A stretch of 64,000 nt of DNA from Candidatus Peregrinibacteria bacterium CG1_02_54_53 (lineage in GTDB: Bacteria; Patescibacteriota; Gracilibacteria; Peribacterales; Peribacteraceae). Under the pieces are notes generated by a model. The model saw only the letters and a list, made by a program, of their open reading frames with translations, made no database searches and was not told where the DNA came from. The position numbers and the translations under genes are program-made. Shown here piece by piece: positions 9,026 through 16,855 of this stretch; position 1 is the first letter of the stretch; every line of letters begins with the position of its first letter. The DNA lies in NCBI GenBank assembly GCA_001872575.1, contig MNWP01000006.1:20942-84941 (forward strand). Reading direction: 5' to 3'.

Positions 9026-10063
9026 TTACGAAAGCCACTTGAGCAGACGGATGATTCCCATTTTCGCCGGTTGACGATGTGCCGACGCGTTGCTCCGATG
9101 TTTCAGTTCTTCGCGATGCTGCGCGAAGTACTCGTAGGCCTTCCAGAGCATCTCTTCGTTGCGGAGTGTGGGTTGCCACGAGAGCATGCGTTTGATTTTG
9201 CTCGTGTCGAACTCAAAGTTCTCGGCGATCATTTTGTAGTGGTAGGGGCCGAGCGGTGAGCACTTGAGCCAATAGGCGATGCGCATGCCAAAAAGAGTCG
9301 GGAGCTTGGGGAGTGAGGCGATGCGCGCTCCGGTTCCCGCTTTTGTGGTGACATACTCATACACGTCTCTCAGTGACTTCACGTCATCCGAGCCTATGTG
9401 CAATATTTCCGATGAGGTTAGCTCCGTTGCTTTTTGAAAGGCGGCAATGAGGTCACCTGCATAGATGAACTGATAACGATTGTCCCCTTTGCCAACGACC
9501 CAGACCTTGCGGCCATCGGCGATGAATTCAAACAAGATGGCGAGCAGTCCCAGCCGCTCGGCATCCATAATCGTCGGGCAGCGGATGGACGTGATATTCA
9601 GGTGGTTTTGAAAAGGCTCCAATACCCGTTCGCCTTCCCACTTCGATCGACCGTAGAGCTCAATAGGATGCGGAGGATCATCTTCTCTAATGGGACGATT
9701 CATGCTCTCTCCCCAGAGACAATTAGATGATGTATATACCATCGATTTCACGCCGTGGCGTGCCGCCGCTTCGGCAATATTGCGCGTTCCATCAACATTG
9801 GAGGTCCAGAGAAAACGCTTATCCGGTGCACCGTGTGCGAGAATAGCGGCACAGTGAAAGACGCTATCGAAGCGGTTGGCCCCGAAGACCGTCTCCAAAA
9901 GACTCTTATCGCGAATATCACCCTGAATACTGGTGAGTGCAGGGTCCTGATCTTCGTCCTTCACCAAATCGATATTCGTACATTCCCATCCTTGTTTCAG
10001 TAAATGGCGCTTGAGCAGGCCGCCGAAGAACCCCGATCCTCCGGTGATGAGTGCAGACGGCAT
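9026..10063 (-). CDS. NAD-dependent epimerase/dehydratase (extended SDR)
   Basis: 345 residues. GGSGFFGG near residue 8 is the extended-SDR glycine motif. VYTSSNCLWGE supplies the catalytic Ser region and YGRSK is the Tyr-x-x-x-Lys dyad. Enzymes of this group interconvert or dehydrate sugar nucleotides. The C-terminal part (about 250-345) is basic and lacks a clear signature, so the specificity (4-epimerase, reductase or dehydratase) is open. This is the first gene of the minus-strand glycan operon and has its own -10 box 6 nt before the ATG. Confidence 0.82.
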   Translation of the reverse strand: MPSALITGGSGFFGGLLKRHLLKQGWECTNIDLVKDEDQDPALTSIQGDIRDKSLLETVFGANRFDSVFHCAAILAHGAPDKRFLWTSNVDGTRNIAEAAARHGVKSMVYTSSNCLWGESMNRPIREDDPPHPIELYGRSKWEGERVLEPFQNHLNITSIRCPTIMDAERLGLLAILFEFIADGRKVWVVGKGDNRYQFIYAGDLIAAFQKATELTSSEILHIGSDDVKSLRDVYEYVTTKAGTGARIASLPKLPTLFGMRIAYWLKCSPLGPYHYKMIAENFEFDTSKIKRMLSWQPTLRNEEMLWKAYEYFAQHREELKHRSNASAHRQPAKMGIIRLLKWLS

Positions 10064-10069
10064 GATTGC

Positions 10070-10075
10070 AGTCTA
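10070..10075 (-). promoter_or_regulatory. -10 box of the epimerase-led glycan operon
   Basis: TAGACT on the minus strand, ending 6 nt before the ATG at 10063. I find no good -35. This fits the leaderless arrangement seen at many genes here. Confidence 0.4.
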
Positions 10076-10111
10076 GCGGTCAATGTGCATCGGATCCATG
10101 GAGCGTTTTCA

Positions 10112-10141
10112 TTGCGTCAAAGCCTCCTCCATGGTTACAGT
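10112..10141 (+). promoter_or_regulatory. Probable promoter for the GT2 gene at 10154
   Basis: TTGCGT, 18 nt, TACAGT on the plus strand, 12 nt before the ATG. It diverges from the promoter of the epimerase operon in the same 90-bp gap. Confidence 0.4.
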
Positions 10142-10153
10142 GGCCATGTTCCC

Positions 10154-10846
10154 ATGCGTCTTTCCATCGTGCTTCCGTGTTTTAACGAGGAGCAGAACAT
10201 TGCAGGCACGGTTGCCGATCTGCGTTCTTGGTACATGCGCGAAGGAATTTCATGTGAAATTGTGGCTGTGGATGACGGATCTATCGATGGCACATGGCGC
10301 GTGCTGCAGGAACTTGCGGCACAGAAGCAGGATATCCGCCTTGTGCAGCATGAGCATAATCAGGGCTATGGCAGTGCCGTGCGCTCGGGTTGCGATGCCG
10401 CGACAATGGACTTCGTTGGATTTATGGATAGTGACGGCCAGTTCAAGGCGGAGGATTGGAGCAAGCTCCTTCCGTTTCTACAGGAGTATCAGTACGTGAC
10501 AGGTCGGCGACTGCATCGGGCAGATCCATTCATTCGCAAACTCAATGCAAAGCTCTTTGGCATTCTCACCTTTTTCGTATTAGGTGTATGGATTCGGGAT
10601 ATCAACTGTGCCATGAAAGTGTGGCACCGAGAGATCTGGCCGCGTATTCGTCCCGTGCACGCCACCGGGGCACTCATTAATGCCGAAATGTTCTATCAGC
10701 TTCACTGCTTGAAGATCCCGTGGAAAACGGTACCGGTAGGCCACTATCCGCGACTCAAAGGCGTTCAAACCGGAGCAAACCTGGGCGTAATTCTGCGCAT
10801 GTTCCGTGATCTTCTGGCATTGCGGTGGAAGGGCTTTCGGCGCTAG
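10154..10846 (+). CDS. Family 2 glycosyltransferase, polyprenyl-phosphate sugar synthase-like
   Basis: 230 residues from the ATG at 10154 (MRLSIVLPCFNEEQN). The frame is open from 10004, but those codons overlap the divergent epimerase gene and lack family similarity. EIVAVDDGSIDGT and MDSDGQF are the nucleotide-sugar and metal sites. WIRDINCAMKVWHREIWPR matches the region of dolichyl-phosphate mannose/glucose synthases that shapes the active site. It probably loads a sugar onto a polyprenyl phosphate at the inner leaflet, making the lipid donor that the neighbouring convergent PMT-type enzyme would use. Its stop abuts the stop of that gene with no intervening base. Confidence 0.85.
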   Translation: MRLSIVLPCFNEEQNIAGTVADLRSWYMREGISCEIVAVDDGSIDGTWRVLQELAAQKQDIRLVQHEHNQGYGSAVRSGCDAATMDFVGFMDSDGQFKAEDWSKLLPFLQEYQYVTGRRLHRADPFIRKLNAKLFGILTFFVLGVWIRDINCAMKVWHREIWPRIRPVHATGALINAEMFYQLHCLKIPWKTVPVGHYPRLKGVQTGANLGVILRMFRDLLALRWKGFRR

Positions 10847-12382
10847 TTACTTGTCTTGGCAGGGAACGGCAAGGCTACTCGTTTTGTCACACTTCACGCA
10901 CGAGAGCTCCCAGAGATTGAAGAATGCGCGTCGTTTGAACTGCACGTCCGTTAAGGGCTGGTAGTACGTCAATGGCCGGTAAAATTGGAAGGCGCCGAAG
11001 ATGAGCAGGCCCAGCACAAGCAGCCCCATTTTTTTACCCTGCGTGCTGAAATCCCACTTCCAGAAACGCTTGAGTTCTAAGAAGACCAATCCCAGAATGA
11101 TGAAGCTGAAGAAAAGCGGAGGAAAGTAGTGATACAGGTACATCACGCGGTCCAGTTGGCTGATGGCGATCATGTAGCAGACGTACAGCGTGACGAAGGT
11201 AGTCAGTAGGAACCGGTGTCTGAGGGGTTCCCTGAATGGGAAGAAGAGCTGCGACAACAACATGCCGATGGCAAGCAGTATTGTGGCAAAGCTCACCCAC
11301 CAAACGACAGGGTTCACCTGCAGGTAGAGGTAGCGGTAGTCGGTACCGTCGGGTGTCTCCCACCGGAAGTTGATGGATCGTGCGCCGAGTGGCCAGAAGT
11401 AGAAGGGGCTGCCGTTCTCATCTCCTTTACAAAGATCCAATCGTGGCACACCGCGGGCGTAGTGCGAGGTGAACTTGAGCGAATCACGCAGCATAACGGG
11501 GAACGAGCTGATCGAACGCGTGAGACCCTGATCAAGAATGACTTTATACTCATCGGATGCCTGGTAATAACCGTTATCCGGCAGCGACGGGTTCACAATG
11601 TTCCCGATGGAAAAGTGCGCATACCACACGCCACAGAACACCACGGCGAATGCGAGTGCCATGGCCCCGAGCATGCGGCCGATTTTCTGCTGTGCTGCCC
11701 GCAGATCCGCATGGCCTTCTGACCACAGTTTCCACAGGAGAAACGGCACGAGCAGAATCAAAATGAGGGCGGTGTCTTTCGTCGTCATGGCCGCACCGAA
11801 AGCGGCGCCAAAAAACGCCGCAGCAGTGAAGAATGCATTGAAACGATCCCGGGTTTCCAAAAGGAGGAAGAATGCCAGAATGGTGAGCGCCATGAAAAAG
11901 AGCAGTGTCGAATCAAGCATGGCGCCACGGGCGTGCACGATGAAGGCGTTGTCGAATATATAGAGGAATGAAAGAAGTGTGGATTGTTGCGGTTTTCGCG
12001 TCATGAGCAGGAATATCAAGTACAGCACCGGTGCGGTGAGCCATGCCAGCAAGGTGGGGAAAAACCGGTAGCCGACGAAGGAGAATCCTTCGGGTAAATC
12101 GCGGGCGTAATCGGTGTTGATGAACTGATTGCCGAAGGGGTTGGGGTGATAAATTTTCTCGCCCAATGCGATGAGAAGCTTGGCGAGGGGAGGATGCGGT
12201 TCCATGAAATACACACCGTTCAGGTACTTCTGTGCACTGGCGATGTGGTAGTTCTCATCCCAGAAGAGTTGTGGGGGATAATTGTAATTCTGGAAATAGG
12301 TGAGGTAACTCAAGAGGAGTACCAGGAGACCGAAGAGCACGGCCGGGCGCGCGATGGCTTCTTTAATTTTGGCAACGTTCAT
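10847..12382 (-). CDS. Protein O-mannosyltransferase-type GT-C (GT39/PMT)
   Basis: 511 residues from the ATG at 12382 (MNVAKIKEAI). I chose this start over 12466 because a promoter (TTGGCG, 17 nt, TACACT) ends 7 nt before it. LFWDENYHIASAQKYL carries the Asp-Glu pair used as catalytic base in PMTs, and MEPHPPLAKLLI is the second family motif. About 11 helices follow. The family moves mannose from dolichyl- or polyprenyl-phosphate-mannose to Ser/Thr of exported proteins. The convergent GT2 next door could make the lipid donor. An acidic loop with YYQASDEYKVI lies on the outside. Confidence 0.85.
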   Translation of the reverse strand: MNVAKIKEAIARPAVLFGLLVLLLSYLTYFQNYNYPPQLFWDENYHIASAQKYLNGVYFMEPHPPLAKLLIALGEKIYHPNPFGNQFINTDYARDLPEGFSFVGYRFFPTLLAWLTAPVLYLIFLLMTRKPQQSTLLSFLYIFDNAFIVHARGAMLDSTLLFFMALTILAFFLLLETRDRFNAFFTAAAFFGAAFGAAMTTKDTALILILLVPFLLWKLWSEGHADLRAAQQKIGRMLGAMALAFAVVFCGVWYAHFSIGNIVNPSLPDNGYYQASDEYKVILDQGLTRSISSFPVMLRDSLKFTSHYARGVPRLDLCKGDENGSPFYFWPLGARSINFRWETPDGTDYRYLYLQVNPVVWWVSFATILLAIGMLLSQLFFPFREPLRHRFLLTTFVTLYVCYMIAISQLDRVMYLYHYFPPLFFSFIILGLVFLELKRFWKWDFSTQGKKMGLLVLGLLIFGAFQFYRPLTYYQPLTDVQFKRRAFFNLWELSCVKCDKTSSLAVPCQDK

Positions 12383-12389
12383 GCCGGCC

Positions 12390-12418
12390 AGTGTAAATGG
12401 TTCCTCACTATCCGCCAA
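12390..12418 (-). promoter_or_regulatory. Promoter of the PMT gene
   Basis: Minus strand TTGGCG, 17 nt, TACACT. The -10 ends 7 nt before the ATG at 12382, so the transcript would be leaderless or nearly so. Confidence 0.5.
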
Positions 12419-12489
12419 TTGCCAATTGGGGAAATATTCCGTTGCAGATGTCTCTGACGGCTCCATGGAGCGTATTTTGCAGAAATCAC

Positions 12490-12518
12490 GTGCCAGCCGG
12501 CATCTGCTTCGCTATTCT
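12490..12518 (+). promoter_or_regulatory. Possible promoter of ftsH
   Basis: GTGCCA, 17 nt, TATTCT, with the -10 ending 6 nt before the ATG at 12525. Both boxes match the consensus at four of six positions. Confidence 0.4.
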
Positions 12519-12524
12519 GTAGCC

Positions 12525-14450
12525 ATGGCTGTAGCGCGCGGACGACCCCCCGGAGGCAGACAGCAGATTCTCGGAATTCTGCTCTTTGTCATTCTCGTGG
12601 GGATGTCGATTTACTCCATCATGTCTCCCGCACGTTCCGATCAGGCGCAGGAGGCGCAGGCACGCGAGGTGCCTTTGAGCGAGATCACGCGGGGGTATGC
12701 CGATAAAGCTTTCACCAAGATCGCCATTCGCGACAACAAGGTCTTTGCCACCATGTCCTCGGGCTCCCTCTTAAGTTCATACAAAGAATCCACCGATTCT
12801 GTGAGCGATTTGGGCTGGAACGACCCCAGGAATCCCACGGTTGTCGAGGTTGAAAATCGCGAAGCCGCGAATATCTTTTTGGCGATTCTTCCGGATCTTC
12901 TCTTCTTTCTGCTTATCATCGGCGGGGTGATCTGGCTCTTTCGTGGCATTGCACGCAGTCAGAGTACGGCGCTCTCTTTCGGCAAATCACGTGCTCGTGT
13001 GGCAGATGCCACACAGGTGAAGTCACGCTTCGTCGATGTCGCCGGATGCAAAGAGGCCAAAGAAGATCTGGTGGAAGTGGTGGATTTTCTCAAGAATCCG
13101 CGCAAGTACATCAATCTGGGGGCAAAAATTCCCAAGGGGGTTCTTCTCGTGGGATCTCCGGGCACCGGCAAGACGCTGCTTGCCCGTGCCGTAGCCGGTG
13201 AAGCGGGCGTGCCGTTCTTTTCGATGGCGGGTTCCGAGTTCGTCGAGATGTTCGTTGGCGTGGGGGCCAGCCGCGTGCGGGATCTCTTTCTTCGTGCCAA
13301 ACGCAATTCGCCGAGCATCATCTTCATCGATGAGATCGATGCCGTGGGGCGCCAGCGCGGCGGAGCGGGATTTGGCGGCGGGCACGATGAGCGCGAGCAG
13401 ACGCTCAATCAGATTCTTACCGAGATGGATGGTTTTGAGCAGGGGACGAATGTAATCGTCATTGCCGCGACCAATCGGCCGGATGTGCTGGATATCGCAC
13501 TGCTCCGGCCCGGGCGCTTCGACCGCCGCATTTTCATCGACAAGCCCGATCTCGAGGCACGCGAGCAGATTCTGCGGGTGCATTGTCGCAATAAGAAGCT
13601 GGCCAAGGGCGTGCGGCTGCACGACATCGCCAAGCAGACCGTGGGGCTTACCGGTGCGGATCTCGAGAACATCATGAACGAGGCGGCGATCTTCGCCGCC
13701 AAGCGCCAGCATGTCTCGCTCACGCAGCGTGACCTGGTGGATGCCACCGAGAAGGTGACGGTGGGTCCCGAAAAGCGCTCACGCAAGCTGACCCCGCACG
13801 AGAAAGAGATTACGGCCTATCACGAGCTCGGCCATGCGATTGTGGGGCATCTGTGTCCCCAGAGTGATCAACTGCACAAGATTTCGATTGTTTCGCGCGG
13901 CGCGGCATTGGGCGTGACATGGTTCCTGCCACAAGAAGACACTTACACGACCAGTCGCAGCAAGTTTCTCGATGAGATTTGCGGGCTCCTCGGCGGTCGC
14001 GCCGCCGAGAAACTCGTCTTCGACGAGATTACGACCGGTGCAAGTTCCGATATTGAGCGCGCATCGCAAATTGCCCGTGCAATGGCCATGCGTTACGGAA
14101 TGGGCGATGGCGACCTTGGTCCGGTTTCGTATGGAGAGAAGCAGGGGACGATGTTCCTTGGCGCGGAGGCGGCGGTTGCCCGCAACTACTCCGAGGAGAT
14201 GGCTCGCAAGATCGACGAATTCGTGAAGAAAACCCTTCAGGATCAGTACGAGCGGGCGGTGGAATTTTTGCAGCAACATGAGAGCAAACTGGAGTCACTG
14301 GCAAAAGTTCTGATGAAGAAAGAGACCATGACCGTCGACGAGTTCCTCGATATTTTCGAGGGGCGCAAAGAGGTCCCCGATACGCCAGAAGAGCCGGAAG
14401 TCGAAGAATCGTTATCTGAGGAAGAAACCGAGGGAACCGCCACGGTCTGA
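12525..14450 (+). CDS. ftsH: ATP-dependent zinc metalloprotease FtsH
   Basis: 641 residues from the ATG at 12525; the longer frame from 12354 overlaps the divergent PMT gene and lacks family sequence. Two membrane helices (about 14-31 and 117-139) flank a short periplasmic domain. The AAA module has Walker A GSPGTGKT at 210-217 (Ser replaces the usual second Pro), Walker B IIFIDEID at 265-272, and the second region of homology [21 protein letters not shown]. The protease motif HELGH is at 433-437 with the third zinc ligand Asp in SSDIERAS. The C-terminus is a long acidic tail. It degrades membrane and regulatory proteins at the inner membrane. Its 3' end overlaps a convergent GT2 gene by 39 nt. 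Confidence 0.97.
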   Translation: MAVARGRPPGGRQQILGILLFVILVGMSIYSIMSPARSDQAQEAQAREVPLSEITRGYADKAFTKIAIRDNKVFATMSSGSLLSSYKESTDSVSDLGWNDPRNPTVVEVENREAANIFLAILPDLLFFLLIIGGVIWLFRGIARSQSTALSFGKSRARVADATQVKSRFVDVAGCKEAKEDLVEVVDFLKNPRKYINLGAKIPKGVLLVGSPGTGKTLLARAVAGEAGVPFFSMAGSEFVEMFVGVGASRVRDLFLRAKRNSPSIIFIDEIDAVGRQRGGAGFGGGHDEREQTLNQILTEMDGFEQGTNVIVIAATNRPDVLDIALLRPGRFDRRIFIDKPDLEAREQILRVHCRNKKLAKGVRLHDIAKQTVGLTGADLENIMNEAAIFAAKRQHVSLTQRDLVDATEKVTVGPEKRSRKLTPHEKEITAYHELGHAIVGHLCPQSDQLHKISIVSRGAALGVTWFLPQEDTYTTSRSKFLDEICGLLGGRAAEKLVFDEITTGASSDIERASQIARAMAMRYGMGDGDLGPVSYGEKQGTMFLGAEAAVARNYSEEMARKIDEFVKKTLQDQYERAVEFLQQHESKLESLAKVLMKKETMTVDEFLDIFEGRKEVPDTPEEPEVEESLSEEETEGTATV

Positions 14451-15365
14451 CCTCAGATTCCCCCGTGATGTGCGAGGAGCATCGTGCTTCCGAAGTGTGC
14501 GATGCGCGCGGGTGGCCGGTGTGAGGTTTGCCGGTTTTTTTGCCAGAATATAGAGGCATGTGGTGAACCAGAGTAGTGGCCAACTCAAGGGCCAGAGAAC
14601 AAGGTGCCGCAGGGAGAACAAATCAATGGTGTTATGACGTTTCCGTTTCTTGAGCAGAGCGCGAATCACACACTGCGCAATGTATGTCCGGTAGATGCGA
14701 TGTAATTCAATGAGCGTGTAGAGCATCAAATGCCATCGGAGGCTGCTTCTGGTTTTTCGCTGTAAAACGCGCAATTCTCCGATGCGGTTGCCACGGACCA
14801 TTGCGCGGAACAGCACTTCCACATCGAAGGCGTAACTGGTTGTCTGGAGCCTGGAGAACGCCGCTTTCGCCACGGATGCGCGGAAGATCTTCATCGGTGC
14901 CTGCGTATCATGGTAGGGCATGCGAAAGAGCAGGAATGCGATCATGTGGAAAATCGTATGGGCCAGACGTCGCATCCAGTTCGTATGGTAGATTTTGCGC
15001 CAGGCGATGACGGCTTTCAGTGAGTAATCGCGCTCAAGCCATTTGAGTCCCCGCGTGACGTTGGATGGATCGATAGCCATATCGGCATCGATGAAAGCGA
15101 TTAATTGCCCGCGTGCGGAAAGTACACCGCTCCGCACCGCGACACCCTTGCCCCGGCGCATGCGATGGTGGATGACACGCACATGCTGTCGCTGTGCAGT
15201 GATGCGCGAGAGAAAGCGTGTCGTTTCATCCGTACTCCCGTCCACTACGATAATCACCTCGGTGTCTTTCGGACACACGCGACGGATACGCTCAATCGTG
15301 GCCGGCAGGCACTCCCCATTGTTATAGGAGGGGAGGATGATCGAGAGCAAAGGAGTGTTAGTCAT
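14412..15365 (-). CDS. Family 2 glycosyltransferase, dolichyl-phosphate glucosyltransferase-like
   Basis: 317 residues. LSIILPSYNNGE, VIIVVDGSTDETTR and AFIDADMAID form the GT-A active site. RRGKGVAVRSG is typical of polyprenyl-phosphate sugar synthases of the Alg5/DPM group. The last 90 residues contain one strong hydrophobic segment (WPLLWFTTCLYIL) and a very basic tail, suggesting membrane attachment. It is transcribed from a strong near-consensus promoter and converges with ftsH, overlapping its 3' end by 39 nt. Confidence 0.85.
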   Translation of the reverse strand: MTNTPLLSIILPSYNNGECLPATIERIRRVCPKDTEVIIVVDGSTDETTRFLSRITAQRQHVRVIHHRMRRGKGVAVRSGVLSARGQLIAFIDADMAIDPSNVTRGLKWLERDYSLKAVIAWRKIYHTNWMRRLAHTIFHMIAFLLFRMPYHDTQAPMKIFRASVAKAAFSRLQTTSYAFDVEVLFRAMVRGNRIGELRVLQRKTRSSLRWHLMLYTLIELHRIYRTYIAQCVIRALLKKRKRHNTIDLFSLRHLVLWPLSWPLLWFTTCLYILAKKPANLTPATRAHRTLRKHDAPRTSRGNLRSDRGGSLGFFLR

Positions 15366-15376
15366 GTGTTTGGTTA

Positions 15377-15405
15377 ATTATAACATATTATTAGATAATT
15401 GTTAA
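15377..15405 (-). promoter_or_regulatory. Strong promoter of the GT2 gene at 15365
   Basis: Minus strand TTAACA, 17 nt, TATAAT (perfect -10) in an AT-rich gap. The -10 ends 11 nt before the ATG. Confidence 0.7.
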
Positions 15406-15450
15406 TTATTCGCTATTTACACACTCCTGAACGATATACGTGATTTCACC

Positions 15451-15479
15451 TTGGGAATTGCCCGTTTTCTTGGTACACT
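15451..15479 (+). promoter_or_regulatory. Promoter of purB
   Basis: TTGGGA, 17 nt, TACACT on the plus strand. The -10 ends 8 nt before the ATG at 15488, which supports that start over 15440. Confidence 0.5.
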
Positions 15480-15487
15480 GTCAGCCC

Positions 15488-16801
15488 ATGGACGAGCTTT
15501 CTCCTCTGGATGGGCGCTACCGCAGGAAGACCGAGGTGCTGCGTCCGTTTTTCAGCGAAGAAGCCCTCATGCGCGCGAGAGCGGAGGTGGAAATGCGCTA
15601 TTTTCTTGCGCTCGCCGCAGAACCGCGTATCCGTGATCTGCCAAGACTCAAGGCAAAGCAAGTGAATGCTCTCATGAAAATTATTGAGCGCTTTTCTGCG
15701 AAAGATGCTGCCGCCATTCGCGGATTCGAACGTAAGACGAATCACGATGTGAAGGCGGTGGAATATTTCCTTCAGTCGAAGCTTGCGCGCATTGCCGGCC
15801 TTAAGGCACGCACATCATTTCTGCACTTCGCCCTTACCAGTGAAGACGTAAACAATCTTGCCTACGGAATCCTCGTTCATCGTGCCGTCAAAACTGTCAT
15901 CCTCCCAGATTTGAACGTGCTTCATCGCACTCTGGCGGCTATGGCCAAACGTTTGCGTAATGTGCCCATGCTCAGTTTTACACACGGCCAACCCGCCACA
16001 CCTACGACGCCGGGCAAAGAGATCGCCGTTTTCGCCGATCGGTTAAAACGGCAAATTATGCAATTGAAATCTTTCCGCATGCAGGGAAAATTTGGCGGAG
16101 CCGTGGGGAACTACGCCGCACACCGTATCGCCTACCCTGACGTGCAGTGGGAGGTTTTTGGTCGCAAATTCATGCGTTCTCTCGGCCTTGATCCGCTCAC
16201 TCACACGACGCAGATCAATCCGCACGACGATCTGGCAGAGCTCAGTCACATTATGGTTCGTATGAACACGATTCTGCTCGACTACAGTCGCGATGCCTGG
16301 CTCTACATCTCCCGCGGGGTCTTTGCACAGAAGCTGGTGGCAGGGGAGGTTGGCTCCTCCACCATGCCGCACAAGGTGAACCCCATTGATTTTGAAAATG
16401 CCGAAGGCAATCTGGGCCTCTCGACGGCACTCTTCTCACATTTTGCTCAGAAACTTCCGGTGAGCAGGTTGCAGCGCGATCTTTCTGATTCCACAGTCCA
16501 ACGCAACATTGGTGTCGCTTTCGGCTATCACCTGTTGGCTGTGGCTTCTCTGCTCAAGGGCATTGGTAAACTTACTGTGGACCGCGGCACACTGAAGCAC
16601 GAGCTCGATATGCATCCGGAGGTGCTGGCCGAGGCGATACAGATTCTCCTGCGTAAGCACGGCGTAGACAGCGCCTACGAGCAGCTCAAGAAGGTCACAC
16701 GGGGGGCAAAAGTTACACGTGCGTCGCTTCTGGAGTTTGCCGCGACGCTCCCGCTTACCAAGGCGGAACTTCAGCAGCTGAAGCACTGGCCGGTTGTCTG
16801 A
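15488..16801 (+). CDS. purB: Adenylosuccinate lyase
   Basis: 437 residues from the ATG at 15488 (MDELSPLDGRYR); the frame opens at 15440 but the promoter lies between. The fumarase/aspartase superfamily signature SSTMPHKVNPIDFENAEGN is intact, and SFTHGQPATPTTPGKE and TSEDVNNLAYG match the E. coli-type PurB rather than the shorter Bacillus type. It cleaves SAICAR and adenylosuccinate in purine synthesis and the AMP step. It acts as a cytosolic homotetramer. No other purine genes are near; the apt gene at 54 kb is the only other adenine-nucleotide enzyme in the window. Confidence 0.96.
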   Translation: MDELSPLDGRYRRKTEVLRPFFSEEALMRARAEVEMRYFLALAAEPRIRDLPRLKAKQVNALMKIIERFSAKDAAAIRGFERKTNHDVKAVEYFLQSKLARIAGLKARTSFLHFALTSEDVNNLAYGILVHRAVKTVILPDLNVLHRTLAAMAKRLRNVPMLSFTHGQPATPTTPGKEIAVFADRLKRQIMQLKSFRMQGKFGGAVGNYAAHRIAYPDVQWEVFGRKFMRSLGLDPLTHTTQINPHDDLAELSHIMVRMNTILLDYSRDAWLYISRGVFAQKLVAGEVGSSTMPHKVNPIDFENAEGNLGLSTALFSHFAQKLPVSRLQRDLSDSTVQRNIGVAFGYHLLAVASLLKGIGKLTVDRGTLKHELDMHPEVLAEAIQILLRKHGVDSAYEQLKKVTRGAKVTRASLLEFAATLPLTKAELQQLKHWPVV

Positions 16802-16816
16802 TTGACCTGTTTTCTG

Positions 16817-16844
16817 TTGCTCCCATCGGGCGCATTGGTATGCT
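16817..16844 (+). promoter_or_regulatory. Probable promoter of tRNA-Leu
   Basis: TTGCTC, 16 nt, TATGCT with an extended TGG just before the -10. It ends 15 nt upstream of the mature tRNA 5' end. Confidence 0.4.
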
Positions 16845-16855
16845 GCTCTTAAGCC

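Noticed and set aside
13023-13712. Long minus-strand open frame (229 codons) inside ftsH, and others such as 57756-58637 plus, 7746-8252 plus, 20752-21261 plus
   Set aside because: They lie wholly antisense to well-supported genes, have odd composition (His/Arg/Ser-rich) and match no family. They are a by-product of codon bias.
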